DNA from: Euleptes europaea
Lineage: Eukaryota > Chordata > Lepidosauria > Squamata > Sphaerodactylidae
DNA length: 64,000 bases
Assembly (NCBI RefSeq): GCF_029931775.1
Contig: NC_079323.1
Span: 531,001 to 595,000, forward strand
Reading direction: 5' to 3'
Positions within the stretch are counted from its first letter, which is position 1. The number at the start of each line of letters is the position of its first letter. The notes below the pieces were generated by a model, which saw nothing but the letters and a program-made list of their open reading frames with translations, had not been told where the DNA came from and ran no database searches. Both the position numbers and the translations under genes were made by a program. This document shows positions 11,040-24,132 of the stretch, one piece after another.

Positions 11040-11445
11040 AAAAATCTCCCTAAAGGGTCAAAAACAACTGGAACAGAGATTGAGTTTTCAAATAGTAAAT
11101 AAAATAAAATATCTGGGAATTACGATAACAAATACTAACCTGACACTTTCCCATAATAATTATGAAACTGTTTGGAGAAAAATAAGAGAAATGAAGAAAC
11201 TGAAAATTTTAATTTATCATTACTAGGCAGAATATTAGTTATTAAGATGAATATATTGCCAAGAATATTATTTCTTTTCCAAAAATATAAATTTGGATAG
11301 CCCATTAAATATTTGGCAGAGAAAACTCGCTAATTTTATTTGGCAAGGACGGAAAGCAAGAACAAAGAAAAAAAATTGGACTGAGGCTGTAATTATGCAC
11401 GGCACGAGAAACGGAGTGTCTTTATGGACTGTAGGCACAACCTTC
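11040..11445 (+). mobile_element. L1-type LINE fragment, end of ORF2
   Basis: Reads KYLGITITNTNL, then after frame changes a stretch like ILPRILFLFQ and NIWQRKLANFIWQGRKAR, which match the region C-terminal to the reverse transcriptase of L1-like ORF2 proteins. It is 5-prime truncated and broken. An AT-rich segment just before it (10750-11035), ending in AATAAAACTATAATATT, looks like an L1-type 3-prime end from another copy. Confidence 0.65.
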
Positions 11446-12041
11446 TTTTCGTGCTTTGATTTGTTAATTGACTGCATATTGTGGTGTCACCATATAAACA
11501 TTGCAATTCTTGATGTGCTGTTGTGGGTTGGCCTACATATGTTACAAGCTCAGCGACTCAGTGCTTTGTCGTAATTGTTTCCTGCATGTAATAGTGTTAT
11601 ATATGGTTATACAATTGTATACACCGTTTAGCCATAGTTGCTATTTCTTTTGCTCAGTACTTCACGTTTCACCACCTGGAGGTTGGCAACCCTATCTAGA
11701 AGAGCCAGCAGGTCCCAAGCAAGACCGTGAAAATGAAGATGGCTGGCTGGGGAGGGGGGGTTCTTTGTCCTGCTTCATTGCCCCAACCAATGACAAAGGA
11801 GATTTGTTTGTCATGTACGCAAGATAGTTCGTGGTTGAGGAGCTGGAGGACTTGGGTTCCAATGTCCTCTGCCGTGAAGCCCCCTGGCTGGAACTGGGTC
11901 GCCATGCCCTCTTGGAATGCCGTTTTTATGAGGAACTTAGATCACATTATACTGTATCTCTCCCGTTTTAACACATGAATCTAATGCCTCTGTGTCTGAC
12001 ATAATGCTTTTTTTAAGTGACAGGGATCCCAAGGCTACATT
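11446..12041. other. Left flank of the giant transposon, no gene seen
   Basis: Mixed sequence without a recognisable frame. The last three bases, ATT at 12039-12041, are repeated at 32321-32323 and are read as the target site duplication of the Harbinger-type element. Confidence 0.5.
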
Positions 12042-12090
12042 GGCCGAAAACGCACGGGCACTTACTCCTGTCTCCGCCCAGTCTCCTCCC
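12042..12090 (+). repeat. Left terminal inverted repeat of the Harbinger element
   Basis: 49 bases identical to the reverse complement of 32272-32320; the match stops at 12091. The outer flank is ATT (12039-12041). Confidence 0.95.
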
Positions 12091-12443
12091 ATCTTAACGC
12101 CATTTTCAGCCCGCAGCAAAATCCCGCGAACGTACCACGACCCCAATACTCCTGGCTGAGGCTATTTTCAACCCAATTTGAAAGCGCGTTATTGTTGGAT
12201 CCCCTACCCCGTTAACGCTGGTTCGCCGCACAATACTGCTTCCGGCGTGACGTTTTTCCGCCCGACCTCGAAGTCCTTTTTCTGTCTCCTCTGCCTGCTC
12301 GCCAGCGTGAGCGATGCCAGGACATCCCGGAAGCGGGGCGTGGACAACAGAGCCGTTAATGTCCTGCCCGCCAAAATTTCCCACCCTATCACCGTCTGCC
12401 CGAGATTCTTGATTACCGCTTGCTCCCAGTCCTCGGTAAGGAC

Positions 12444-15400
12444 ATGTCTGCCTCTAGCCGACCTATTGGGGTGAGGGGGGTCTCCTGGAGGGAGAGGGAA
12501 ACACTCGATCTGATTGGTTTCTGGGGTGAAGCTAAGGTGCAGGAGGCCCTGGGGTCGTGCCATCGCAACTATGATGTGTTTGAGCGTATAGCTCGACAGA
12601 TGCAGGGCAGGGGGCATTCCAGAACAGCGGTTGAGTGCAGAAACAAGACCAAAACTCTGAAAAAAGATTACAAGAAGTCAGTGTCTCACAACTCCATATC
12701 GGGCAATGATCCTCACTACTGCCCCTACTTTCACCATTTGCATCGAATTTTTCGTGGAGACCCAAGCATCTCACCCCAGAATCTAGTTAAAAGCATGAAT
12801 CTGGTAGTGGTTACCGATGATCATAGTCCCGAGTATCCTGCAGCAGAGGGCTCCGCAGAACTCTTCAGCCATGAATTTGTCCCCGCTTCTTCTAACAGTT
12901 CCGCCTTCAATCGCAACATGTATGGTGAGTAAGCTTTATCATTGTGGGAAACCAACCATTTCAATGGGTCCCCAGCGTTGAATAATGATTACTGAGGTCT
13001 GTGGACGTTTTGTGATTGCAAAGAAATATTAATCCACTTTTTTCAAAGCTATCAAACCACTGTTCCCTACAGAGGCGGATCTCAGCCAAAATACCCAGTA
13101 TATGGAGGACGGCGTTTCTTTGGAGGAGGTGGATTCCGATGAGACCATTGTCTCGCTATTTGGGGAAAAGGATTCAGCTGTGGGCATCAATGCAGGTGTG
13201 TGTTTTTTTTTCTCCCTTGTGGACAACAAAAGAACAGTGTGTGGAACGTCTTGTGAGAGAGAATGTGAGCAACTGCAGCACAGCCAAAATTAAAGCGAGA
13301 TTGCTGTTCGCCATCACATTGTTTTCTCTCATGGTTTGCATCAAATGACATGTGTGCATGACTGTGGCTCCCTTTTCTCCACCCAGACCACTGCCATTGA
13401 CACGGAGTCAATTAGAAGGAGCCAGCGGCCTTTTGATTATAACATTTGCCCTTTATTCATTATACCGATCCCACAGTACAGGGGCAAGATGAGCACCATT
13501 GCTAACGGATCACGTTACTACTTGTCAACGGTGTTTATTAGAACCACCCTTTGGGACATGGTTGACTCTAAAGCAATGTGCTTGGCTCCACACTGAGCAC
13601 GCCGTTTGGGTGGTTGTGTTGCTTATTCTTAACAGTCAATTTATCATGCCCTGAAATCTCCACTATCTCTCCTCAAACTGGTTTCCCTGAAGAGCGCGGG
13701 GGCGTTTTCTTTTTCCCTAACCGCCTTAGACTGCTGGACTTCTTGCGTTTTTAACTAATATCTCAATTGCTTGCCTCAGGTGAAATCGTGGGACGACAAG
13801 AAATTAACATTGCTGAACATCAGTCTACAGCTCCTCTGACAGGTTTGTGTGGTTACTGTCATGCTTCTTTGAAAAAATTTTTTTGGAGATGATTGATTTG
13901 ATACAACGGACATGCGTGGAGAGGAAAGTTGCCTGTGTTGACATCTTTCCCAATGTGGAGTACCTAACTTGGTTTTATTTTTTATTTTTTGGGGCACATG
14001 AACTTTATTTTCCCCTTCAGATACACAGTGCCATCTTGTTCTGTGTCATTCTCTGGTGAACCATTAATATTTACACCTGAGATGACAGTGCCCATCATGA
14101 ATTTTGAGACAAACAACTTCACAGGGTTGATAAGTGGATGCCATTGCCTGACCCAGTGAATGAGAACACCTTGAGCGCGACTGGATTGTTCAGTGTTTGA
14201 ATATACATTAACTCCAAACTTTTTACTCCCCAAAGAACTTCCAGGAAACGAAGCTAGACAGCGTGAAATGGTTGAGCATGGAGGGGCTGCCGGTGCATTC
14301 TCTCGGGAAAGTTCAGGTGAGCTCCAATCACAGAGATGTGATTTTTGGATTTTGACTTACTACTGGTTTGTGGTGCAAATGCTGAATGGATGAAGATAAG
14401 GATGGCATTTACACTTACAGTCTACATCATCATACTATCTGCCTAATTTTTTCTCTCTAGGCTAACTATTGCTGAGTTCACCTGAGGAGATAAAATGCAG
14501 GGAACGGATCTTTTCCGGTCACGCTGCTGACTTTTTTCTTTCAGGAACTCTTCTTCTATTAGTGACAATTAGGTGAAGCAATTGTCCCTTATTGTGTTTA
14601 TTTTGACGGTTTGTGTTCCCCATCTAGTTCCCGCCCTAACCTCCTTTTTTTGGTACCACTGTCGCAAAGGTGCATCACAACCAGAGATTTTCTTTAAAAA
14701 CTTTGTGCGAAATGTCACTTTTTTGCCTGTCCATGGATAGAGGTTAGCCAAGACCTAGTTTGCAGGTGTGATTTGCAAACTTTGCGATGCAAAAGGTTTT
14801 CCACCTTTAATTATCAACATAACCAAGAAATCACATCAAAACAGACCAAGCTTTTAGGGCAGTGATGAAACTCTGGGATTTTCACCATAGGGCATGTAAA
14901 TGCATAATGTGAAGAGTGCGGAGAGGGTGCTTAATTACTCAACTCTCCAGCTTTTATGTTCACCCCCAAGATCAATTTGTACTCTGGCACACCGTAAGTT
15001 ATGTCTGCTGCTCAAGCAACTTAAACTTTCAAACATCACGAGAGTGCTGTTTCGCCGTGATAATTTTCTTTCCACTCAATGCTTGATAATGTTCAGTAGA
15101 CACATTCTTGCCAGTGTGCTTTTGCAACATTGGCCTCGATCCGGGGGGAAAGCATGAAAAGCTCACCAAGAATTTGTCTGAGCATCTGCTTGGATATCCA
15201 TACCTGAGTAAGGCGATCTGATAAACTGACACTACTATTCTGTAAATGAGCCACTGTTACAGCAACATGAAATCTCCACTCTATTTTTCCTGGGTTTGGA
15301 TGGGGCAATAACGAAAATCACGCCTTTGACAAGAGGTGAGAATCATTTTCTTCTTGGAATTACCAATCATTTGTGCAAATTAATAAAATGAGATGTAACT

Positions 15401-16259
15401 TTGGTGTCTCGGTTTGTTAATTTCACAACTCAAGGGATGTACGTGTATCTGACGACCTCCTCATTGTCCCGTCAGACCAATTCACTTCAACATGACTTCA
15501 AACAATGCTGTGTTGCTGTGGCGATTGGTTGAAGGTGTGAGGTGGACCGTTCATGGGCCACGTTGTGCGGTTGCCATGGGATAAACAGAATTCTGCATGT
15601 GACCGTTATTCTAAAAACAGGAAACTTACGTTTTCGAATTTTGTGCCATAGGTGGGGCAGAACAGCAGTTGGCCTCTGGTCAGCAACCGGGGGAAGAATC
15701 TCCAGCAAGCCGGATCGAGAATGAAAGAAAAAGAAAAAGGAGGGTGGCGGTCTTGACTGATGTGGCCAATGCCTTGATGGAGCAGGGAGAGAGAGAGGAG
15801 ATCTCAGCCTTCAAGAGGCATGAGGATGTCATGTCCGCAGAGCGCCTTAGGCGTGATGTGGAGGAGAGGAGATTCCAGGCCGAGGAACGTCGTACAGATC
15901 TATTCCTCGCGGAGGGAAGGGAAGATAGAAGTGCTTTCATGGAGGCTATGGATCGCAATGCTGACATAATGTCTGCTGCGGTATCCGCAATTCAAAAAAT
16001 GGGAGATTCAATTTCCAAGCTGCAAGAGTTGCTGCAAGCTACGGTAACTCGTCATCAAATGAGACCAGATCAAAGCAGAACCACACCTCCATTAGAAAGT
16101 GTGGAGAATAGGGTCAGTGGGGATACAGCGTTAGTACAAAAGAGGGATAGGGTTAATATGGGAAGTGTTGTCCGCAAAGGGACAGACATTGACGGAGAGT
16201 CTGGCGTTCGGAAAAGGAGGTCCTGCATTGGGAAGTCTAGGGATAGACTGACAATGTAG
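12444..16259 (+). CDS. Harbinger Myb/SANT-like protein A (five exons)
   Basis: Exons by eye: 12444-12924, 13073-13195, 13780-13842, 14236-14316 and 15652-16259, all with GT-AG borders and all introns in phase 1, giving 451 residues. Residues 13-80 form a Myb/SANT-like DNA-binding domain (W15, W27, RN at 41-42, IARQM, then RTAVECRNKTKTLKKDY). The middle is acidic and the last exon (from about residue 250) has a basic block, NERKRKRRV, and a long charged helix likely to be a coiled coil. In known Harbinger systems such a protein binds the ends and brings the transposase into the nucleus; that role is inferred. AATAAA lies near 16318. An in-frame TTG upstream at 12420 is not used as the start. 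Confidence 0.8.
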
Positions 16260-16316
16260 AATGGGGTGGGTGTTTTGCTTTGCCACTCCATGCATCTTAT
16301 GATGCCAGAAATTCAG

Positions 16317-16323
16317 AAAATAA
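16317..16323 (+). terminator. Poly(A) signal of Myb/SANT gene A
   Basis: AATAAA about 60 bp after the stop of the last exon. The next gene (B) converges from the other side, with its own signal at 16993-16998. Confidence 0.7.
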
Positions 16324-16329
16324 ACACAT

Positions 16330-16990
16330 TCCAGACCATGACGGTTTAACCTTTCAGATTTTATTCACTACTGTTAAATGTTAGGCGGAGAAATATTGTA
16401 ACATGCCAAATCATAGAGGCGAGCTAAACTGGTTAAGTAAAGGCTTTTCTGTGACAATAAGTTCTCCTGTGTGGATGAGTCTTCTTTCATTGGATTAACG
16501 TTGGTCATTAGGCAAATGGTATGATCTTTGGAGGGACGGGGATATTTCTATTAATTTATCAGAGTCTCCTTAACCTCTGGCATTTTCGCGACATTAGTTA
16601 ATTCAATCAATTGTAAGGAGAGGAGCTGATTCAAGCATTTGTGAAGAGTTAATAATAACAATGATGTCAGTATCACAACGATTTAACACCAGGCTAAATT
16701 ATTGGACACCAAGCATGTCGGACAACAGTCTTACTCTTCTTTGATTTCTTCGCACTGCACGATCCAATCCGTTCTGAACATGTACTAGCGTGGAAACTGT
16801 GGAAGAGAATGGACTTCTTAGAATTGTTTCATAATTTGTCACTTCTCTGAGGTTAGAATATGCTTATTTGTTGCAACCCCTGTTCAACTCCCACACTCCT
16901 TACAAGCAGTAATTTTTAATGTGGGGAACTCTTGGCAATGGACATAAATTAATAATTACTAAAGTTCTTTACGCAAGGGACTCACATGGG
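16330..16990. other. Spacer between convergent genes A and B
   Basis: AT-rich, without a supported coding frame; it separates the two poly(A) signals. Confidence 0.5.
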
Positions 16991-17010
16991 TCTTTATTGG
17001 AATGGGGGGC

Positions 17011-19337
17011 TTAATGCAACTCACTAGCATCGCTGAGACGTTTATCGATGACAACCAATGAGTGTCTGATGAATTCTAGGTCAGCATTGCCCTCCACATT
17101 AATGCCAGAGTTGAGGTGGGAGGCCTTCATGTGTCCATCCTGCCCCTCTCCAAAGTTAACGTTTGACTGACCTTCTGGAAAGGATTTATTTTCATTGTCA
17201 AACTCTGCTGAACTTGAAAGACATTGTAAAATCAAGTGTCATCTAAAGAGAGGAAACGTTTTAATTTAAAGAAACAAAGATTTACCCGTGCATGGTGAGG
17301 TTTCTCCCTCGGTAAGCACCTGTTTCACCGTAGGCCTGTTGGACAGTACTCCATCAACATTTCTCCCCTGAACATAATCGTCCCCTCCAAAGTTTGTGTC
17401 AATCAGAATTCGCTGTCCACAACGTGAGCAGAGATGGCGTACGTTATGGGAACCTGGGGCTGAACAGGAAAACAATCTGAATCCAACAAAATGAGGACGT
17501 GGTAAATTTTAGAAATTACTCCTTAATTAAATACACTGGATTGCCCACGGGTGACAACTGCTATGTAAGGTTTCATGCCCAGCGCGGGAAAATCAATCAT
17601 AATTTGAGTTTCTAGTTGGTTTTGGAGGAGGGGCTTCCTTAAACCAATGAGGCTGATGAGACATCGTTTTCGCAGTCCAGGTAACCAGCAGTCAGATTCA
17701 CACATGCAGACATGACTTTCCCGTATCTCCTAGTCACTAAATCATGCCTGCCAACCAAGCTGAGTCCAAAATTGCACAAAACTCCTTCTCATAACCACCA
17801 ATTGTGTATTTTTTTAAAGCTTTCCATAATGACTAAAAGGCGTACAATTTTTCGCAACAGAAGCAGAAAAATAAAATCCCCCCCCCTCAATCAACATTAG
17901 GTTTGCCACCCACCATTACAGATAACATTACTTGACATTGGGGAGAACTGTGGACAGAAATAGTTTGGCTGTGCGTGGACTTTTAAAACCCGGGGATAAT
18001 GTGGCCCTTGACATTTCTAGCAATAACCACATCACCTTGGTCCCTACCTTGTATAGTCTTCTCATTGTTGTGGAGATGGTCTCTGGTTACACCTGGAATG
18101 CTTGCACTTCCAATCACACCACGCTCCTCCTCCGAGGAGTCCTCTGTGGCTGATTCTGCTTCTTGAGTGAGTTCTCTGTGTTCACCCAAGGCAGTGGCTT
18201 GCATTGCTTTCCCGGTCGTTGCTGTCACGCAGTTCATGCGTCATAAACAGAAAATATTAATGCCCATTAGGTGCACACATAGAGTTGGTCAATAATTTGA
18301 AAATGAATGCTTTTCAATTATATTTTGAATTGAGCGCAGTCAAATATGGCTGGTGTTAGTGGAAAAGTACACCCATCTCCTTGGGAGATTTCAAGGATGG
18401 GTTGTGCTTGCATGTCAGAGTGTCATTGGTGCGTTTCCACGAATGTGTCAGAGTTCTGTTGATTATGCGGTTCTCAATTTTGCTGAAGGTTAGGAGACTC
18501 TGATTTGAATATCATCGCATTAAAATAAACCAGTTTCTACTTCTCCACCCACCCCTGCCGTTGACAGCGCTGTTAATCATGCTCTGCTGTGAATATGCTC
18601 CTGACAATGGTTAGTTAGGGGCATGGTTTGATGCAAATCACCAGTACAGCCTCGGCCTTTTAAAAAGAATGGGGTTGGGGGAATTAGCTTGACTTTGAGG
18701 GTAAGTTACACTCCTATTCCTGCATAAATGATTGCTGGGTTACGCATTTTTTATTAAGACTACTTCAAGGAAGCTAATCAAATGGGTGGCAACTCCACTC
18801 TTATCATTAATGATAAGACTGGTTCGCCTCTGAAAGGGTGTTCTGCTTCAAGCGCTTCTTTAGGAAACCCCGGGCAAGGTATATGGCAGTCTACTGCAAA
18901 CCTCGCAGTTTCCTCCCTCTTGTCATGCTCGCTCTACCTGGTGAGTACACTTTCAAAATTAAATGTGGTTTAAAACACCAAACGAGGCGGGGGCAGCCCC
19001 CAACACTTGCCTGCATGACGTCTGTCCCGCCAATGTGGCTTTCCAGCAGCACTCCACAGACGGAGCATTATAGGGAAGTGCGCTGGCTGCGCGGACCGCG
19101 GTGGGATGCCCTTGAAATTCTCGAGAGCCTCGAAGAAACTGTTCTTTATCCTTTTAAACTTGGACCGACATTGCTCCAACGTTCTGGGGTACCCTTCCAA
19201 GGAAAGTTGCCTGGCTATCCGGGAATAAACAGAGGCATTTCTCATGTGTGTGCTGGTCATCAGCTTGTGGGAAATACCACTCCTCTCAACGTAGCGCAGC
19301 ATGATTGACTCTTCCCCCCGCTGCCAAAAAGTTCCAT
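17011..19337 (-). CDS. Harbinger Myb/SANT-like protein B (four exons, start region disrupted)
   Basis: Exons by eye: about 19337-19011, 18221-18093, 17459-17286 and 17207-17011. All introns are phase 1. The first intron has a GC donor (CAG|GCAAGT), a known minor class. The first exon encodes a Myb/SANT-like domain (TFWQRGEESIMLRY, then MRNASVYSRIARQL and YPRTLEQCRSKFKRIKNSF). The only ATG before the domain (19335-19337) is out of frame with it by one base; a run of five T residues on the coding strand (19326-19330) lies between, so a one-base loss or a sequencing error is likely. The alternative is a further upstream exon. Later exons are acidic and hydrophilic. AATAAA at 16993-16998 follows the stop closely. 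Confidence 0.68.
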
Positions 19338-19431
19338 TTCTTTGGCGCGGAATTTTTAAATCAAGACACCTGCCAAGGGCAAGCGTGTCTTTCCTTGTCG
19401 TCTCCTGCGGAGTCAAGGACCGTGATGTCAC

Positions 19432-20090
19432 TTTGGAGTGTGCACTCGAGGAGCTCTACAACAATCCAGGGAACACACCGGAACAAAATAAACAGACGGC
19501 ACAGGAAGCAGGGCAAATTACTACTTCCGCTTCCTTCCCTAGTCAAGACACTTCCTCTCGAATACTGACTTTGAGGGTTACTGTTTTTCCTAAATTAAAA
19601 ATTAATCTCCCCAAAAGAAAATGTCAAACCATGTACAAGTTTTCCTGGAAAGTGTCCAAATTTTACATTCCGTGCATTTGCTGTGATTGCGGAGGAGCGT
19701 TGTGGGTCCATGACTAACGCGTTCTTAGGTTGGATGCGGAATCATGAATGCTGTAGTCATTCTGCGCAATGGATACTCCCCAATGCACTCAATCGTGCTT
19801 GAGTTTAAAGATATCTGAAATCGCCTCTGTTAGAGCGTTCAAGGCATGCACCGGTTCAGTGACAGAGACGGTGAGGGGAAGCTTCTAGAAGGAATGAAAG
19901 ATCAGCCAATTGAAAGCAGTGGCAAACGCAACACGGCCCATGTAAGATTGTGGGGAAAGAGAGTGTCGGTGGACTTGCATTGGCACCATTGGAAATCAAT
20001 AGAGCGCATCAGAGGAAGCAATGAAAACGTGGTCTGGAATTTTGTGTTAAGGTTCTCAAAACCATTCAGAGATGGGGATAGCAGATCCCG
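19432..20090. other. Internal Harbinger sequence, no gene seen
   Basis: Upstream flank of gene B. There is no supported exon; it could hold the promoter or a non-coding first exon of gene B. Confidence 0.4.
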
Positions 20091-21060
20091 TGGGGGAGAG
20101 AAAGCATCTTGTTCCGGCGGAGTTTTTTTTTATTTATGACAGAAAGCACCGTGATCCCCTCTAGTTGAACACTGAAGGTGAAAACAGATCCCAAAGGGAG
20201 GTTGAAGCCTCTTGATCCCCCTGAGCGTTTATGCTGATGGTAAGGCGAGACCCCGGTATCTCCACCATTCTTGCTAGGTGGTGTTAACAGATCACCATAG
20301 AGAGTACATGCCCGTTGGACCCACAGATGGTTACTTGGATGGGGATAGCTGCCCTTTGAAACCCAGATGTTATGATCGCTAGTGATTACAGATCCCAACG
20401 GTCACTCCCCTCGGGGATCTCTCATCCTCACCGAGGAACAGTTCTGGGGGCACCAGGGGTGGAAATCTAAACAAGCTGAGGATTTCTGGGTGTCCAATCT
20501 GCTTTCACAGCACATGGGGATCTGTCACCCAACCATGAGAACAAGCCTGGGGGTGGCACGGGGATTCATCCACACCCAAAACAAAATCCTGGTGTCCAAG
20601 ACGCTATCAATCCTCTAGGGGATCATTCTTCACCACTGAAGAGTTATGATTGGGGTATCAGGGGATGTCATTGCCAGTCTAAGATTCTACATGTGGTCCA
20701 AGAGGTTTTAGTTGGCCTTGGAGATCTGCTCTTACCAAACATGAGCAATTCATTTGGTCCAAGTTGCTTTCTCATCACTTAGGGTTATGTCACCACCTCC
20801 TACTGTCGGTCTAGAGCGTGCACCTGGGAATGCATTCCAGGTGGAGTTTTCTACTGTGTTTTGGCTGTGATGTCTTTCACGGGATTCATTTCAATTTGAC
20901 CAACACTCTCTTCTCTCCCATCACTTAAAAAGGGCTGTGCAGCCTCTCCCCTCGCTTCTAATGGGAACAAATGCAATTTGATAGCCAACTGTTCCTGGAG
21001 AGTGTCTAACAAAGGTGCGCATGCCGCCATTAGACACCCCTTTTCTAGCCACATGTGATT
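20090..21060. repeat. Decayed copy of the minisatellite and its flank
   Basis: 20090-20640 holds degenerate units with the words GATCCC, CCACC and AGAGG similar to the array at 26030-27790. 20850-21060 matches 27825-27940 (GGCTGTGATGTCTTTCA and GGGCTGTGCAGCCTCTCCC against GGCTGTAATGTCTTTCA and GGGCTGTACAGCCTCTCCC). The order array-then-flank is the same in both places, so this is a direct duplication inside the transposon, now diverged. Confidence 0.65.
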
Positions 21061-24000
21061 AATAATGGAGATTTCACTCTTAATGGGACAATGACACTCT
21101 CAATACTGACATCTCTCCTATTCTCCCAGTTCTGAAAGCTGAACTTAGACTTGCGCATTCACAATTAAGATGGCGTAACAGAAAGATGATGCATCTGCTA
21201 TGTGACCCATTTTTTGGGTTCACGAACCATAGCTCCTACGAGTTTAAAGAGGGAGCACTGTGGAAGAAATCCATCGACAACCATCATGAGATTAATGTGC
21301 CTTCCGAAACAAGCAAACACTGAACCAGACCAAAACGAGTTGGAAATTTGTAGTCTGGGTCAAATGGTCTGAACATTTGCTCATTCTCGCATTTTAGGGA
21401 TTTCCTTCTTTAGACAACACAAGCTTGGTGCTACCTTAACAATGCCTCCATATATTTTAACCATCTATGAACTTTCGGTTTACTGGAATCAAACAATGGG
21501 CAAGGCATGTCACAAGAGCGGTGTGCGTATGTCAAGTTGATTTTGTTGGGCGAATGCTATGTTTGTTGAGATGTCAAGGGGCATTTCTAACCTATTGAGT
21601 AAGCTTTAACTAAGGGGAAAAAAATAAGAAGCCCATGAGAGAGAAACTACGTGCCGCGGTGACAGTTCCTACAAGACTTAAGTTGCGCGCTGGGAACTCC
21701 CTTTCAGTGAAAGAGTGTCTGCTGAATTGTCTTGAAATCCATTGTGCACGAATCAAACATCCTAGGGAGGGTGGGGATAAAAGAGGTGGGCACAAAAAAT
21801 AAAAAAAAACCCAAATTAAATCGAAGCAGATTTCATCAATTGGTGTGGGACTCCTGGTGAAAGAGATAAACTTTTCTGCGAAATCTGGTATTAAGCATGG
21901 GACCCACTGCAAGGAGAAGTGGGTGCTCCCAACATTTCTTAATTGAAGAGTCACAGGGACACTTAAACTGCTGCTCATGCTCTGGACGTTTTGATAATCC
22001 CTTTTTAACTCGAAAAAGGTATAGCAAGATGCATTAATGAGTCCTACACAATCCAAGCTACATTGATGTGAGGTCAAAAGGTCAGTTTGGGAAGTGGATT
22101 GTTAAATGTAACTCAAAGGAATGGTCTCTCACAATCCTGGAATGGTCAACTCTTCTTAACGTTTGAGTTTGGGCACTCCTCAGATCGTTCCCACCGTATC
22201 CATTTACTAGAAGGATGGGTGGAAAGTAGAGGTCATGACTCAAACTGAGATGTTGGCTGTATCCAGGAAAGGAGAAAAGACCATAGAATTGCTGTTTTTT
22301 GCACCAAGGCAGAGCTGACATGCGACCGAGGCCAAGACTTCCTAGAGATCACAAGCACTCCCAGCTAGTCATGAAAAGTCTCAACAATGGCATTCTGTGT
22401 TCTCTTTACTCAGAAAAGTTTGGAGACCTTCCCCGTCACATCGCTCCTTCACAATTCAAATTTTTCCCGCTGGTCCATGTGTGGTTGTGTGTGGCCTCAT
22501 CGGAGTTACTGCAATGCTGCAGTTTCTGTGGGGCAAGAAACGCGTTGTTTGGGTTAACCCTAAGGATAAGTATTTTAAACATCCAACAATGTCATCATGG
22601 CCTTGGGGGGGGGGGAGTGATGTGGTGACTGATCTTAGCCTGACAATAGGAGCCAATATTGCGATCATCGAAAGAAGACCCTGTAACCATTCAGCACTAG
22701 ATTTTGAATGCTTCCACAGAAGACAGTGATCATCATATGCTGTCATGTGGCGAGTAGGCACGATAATCCAAGCGTGTCCTCAAGCACGCGACCCTCCCCT
22801 CCAAACCATCACTGTGAAAAAGAACCGCTCGCAGTTGGGCATACAAGATCCATGAACTTGTCCAACCTCACTCTCTTAACAAGACGTTATTATGCAGCAC
22901 GGCAACAGTATTGCAGCGTGCAAAAAAGTTCATTGGTAAATTTAAATTTGCATCAGGAGTCAGATTGAGATGTTTTCCCTGGTGTTCTAAATGCATCAAA
23001 AACTGTGTTTTGGCCAACACTCGAGAGTTGATTGTTCACAAGCCTCCGACTCACCACTGTAAATTGAGAGAGCTAAAGGAGATTAACAAGTTGGAATCTG
23101 TTGACAACAATGTATTACAAAAGGGAAGAAAAAAACAAAAACAAAAAACCCCTTGAAATGCGGTGTCCAAACTGTTCTCACGCTAATTTGGTCCTTAGTC
23201 TCCAACACACACGTTGCCCTGACATTTGACTTGGTTGGCCTCTTTCGCACTCATGGGTAACGACATCAAACGGCAATGAGTCCACTTTCGTCAATACATC
23301 TTATGGGGAAGCGTGAGAGCAAGGGTTAGACAGAAAAGCTTCCCTTCCCATGAGACGTACATAATTGGAAACCCCTCACCCAAACTCCACCAAAATGGCA
23401 ACATGTGCTTTTCCATGCCGTGAATAAGGTGGTCACGTCCAGGGAGTGTATACATGCGAGGGAACATTACCTGTGTGAGAACATCGGTCATGGGCCATGA
23501 CATCCTAAGTTTATGCGCATCCTACCCGACACGTCAAACAGAGGTTGCATTTTGCCTCTCAACCCCGCTGTAGATGCCCCCATTCCTTGCCGAGGTGCAC
23601 CCAATTTTTAGAAGAAGACAGTAAGCGTGCTGTGTTAGGTGTTTAACCGTGCTTTGAATAAAAACCCTTTGAAGGAGGTTGTGGCACCCTGGAAAGGAAT
23701 GAAGATGGAACGCTTGGAATATCTCTCCAAACGATGATCTATCCTACCCTGACACAAACAATGATGCGCCACATCACGCTGTCCCTGCCAAAGGAGTAAC
23801 ACTGGTTTAACGTTGCGTGCATCCCCCATTAAACCTGCAAACATGTGAACATTGGTCAGCAATCACACAATGGAGGGCACCATTTAACCTAAGTTTTTTG
23901 TGAGCTTCCACTGTACAATGAAAAGTAAAATAAATTATAAACCATTGCAAAAAACAGTAAAACTTTAATGGCTACCCTAAATTTTCTCAACAGTGAAGGT

Positions 24001-24130
24001 GTGATTCCGAAGCGTTGGAATGGTAACAATTTTCAAACATGCAATACTTAAAAAGAATGCAAAATGAAAGATTACTCAACAAATAAAGTGAGATTCTTAA
24101 CCAAACCAGTTGGCTTTGTTCCGAAATGAG
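21061..24130. other. Internal Harbinger sequence, no gene seen
   Basis: Open frames here are short and match no family I know. ATTAAA on the minus strand near 23965 probably serves gene C. The stretch may be the 3-prime flank of gene C plus transposon spacer. Confidence 0.4.
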
Positions 24131-24132
24131 AA

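Noticed and set aside
22397-22729. 110-codon open frame inside the Harbinger element
   Set aside because: No family marks, overlaps other frames of similar length, and no splice context like that of genes A-C.
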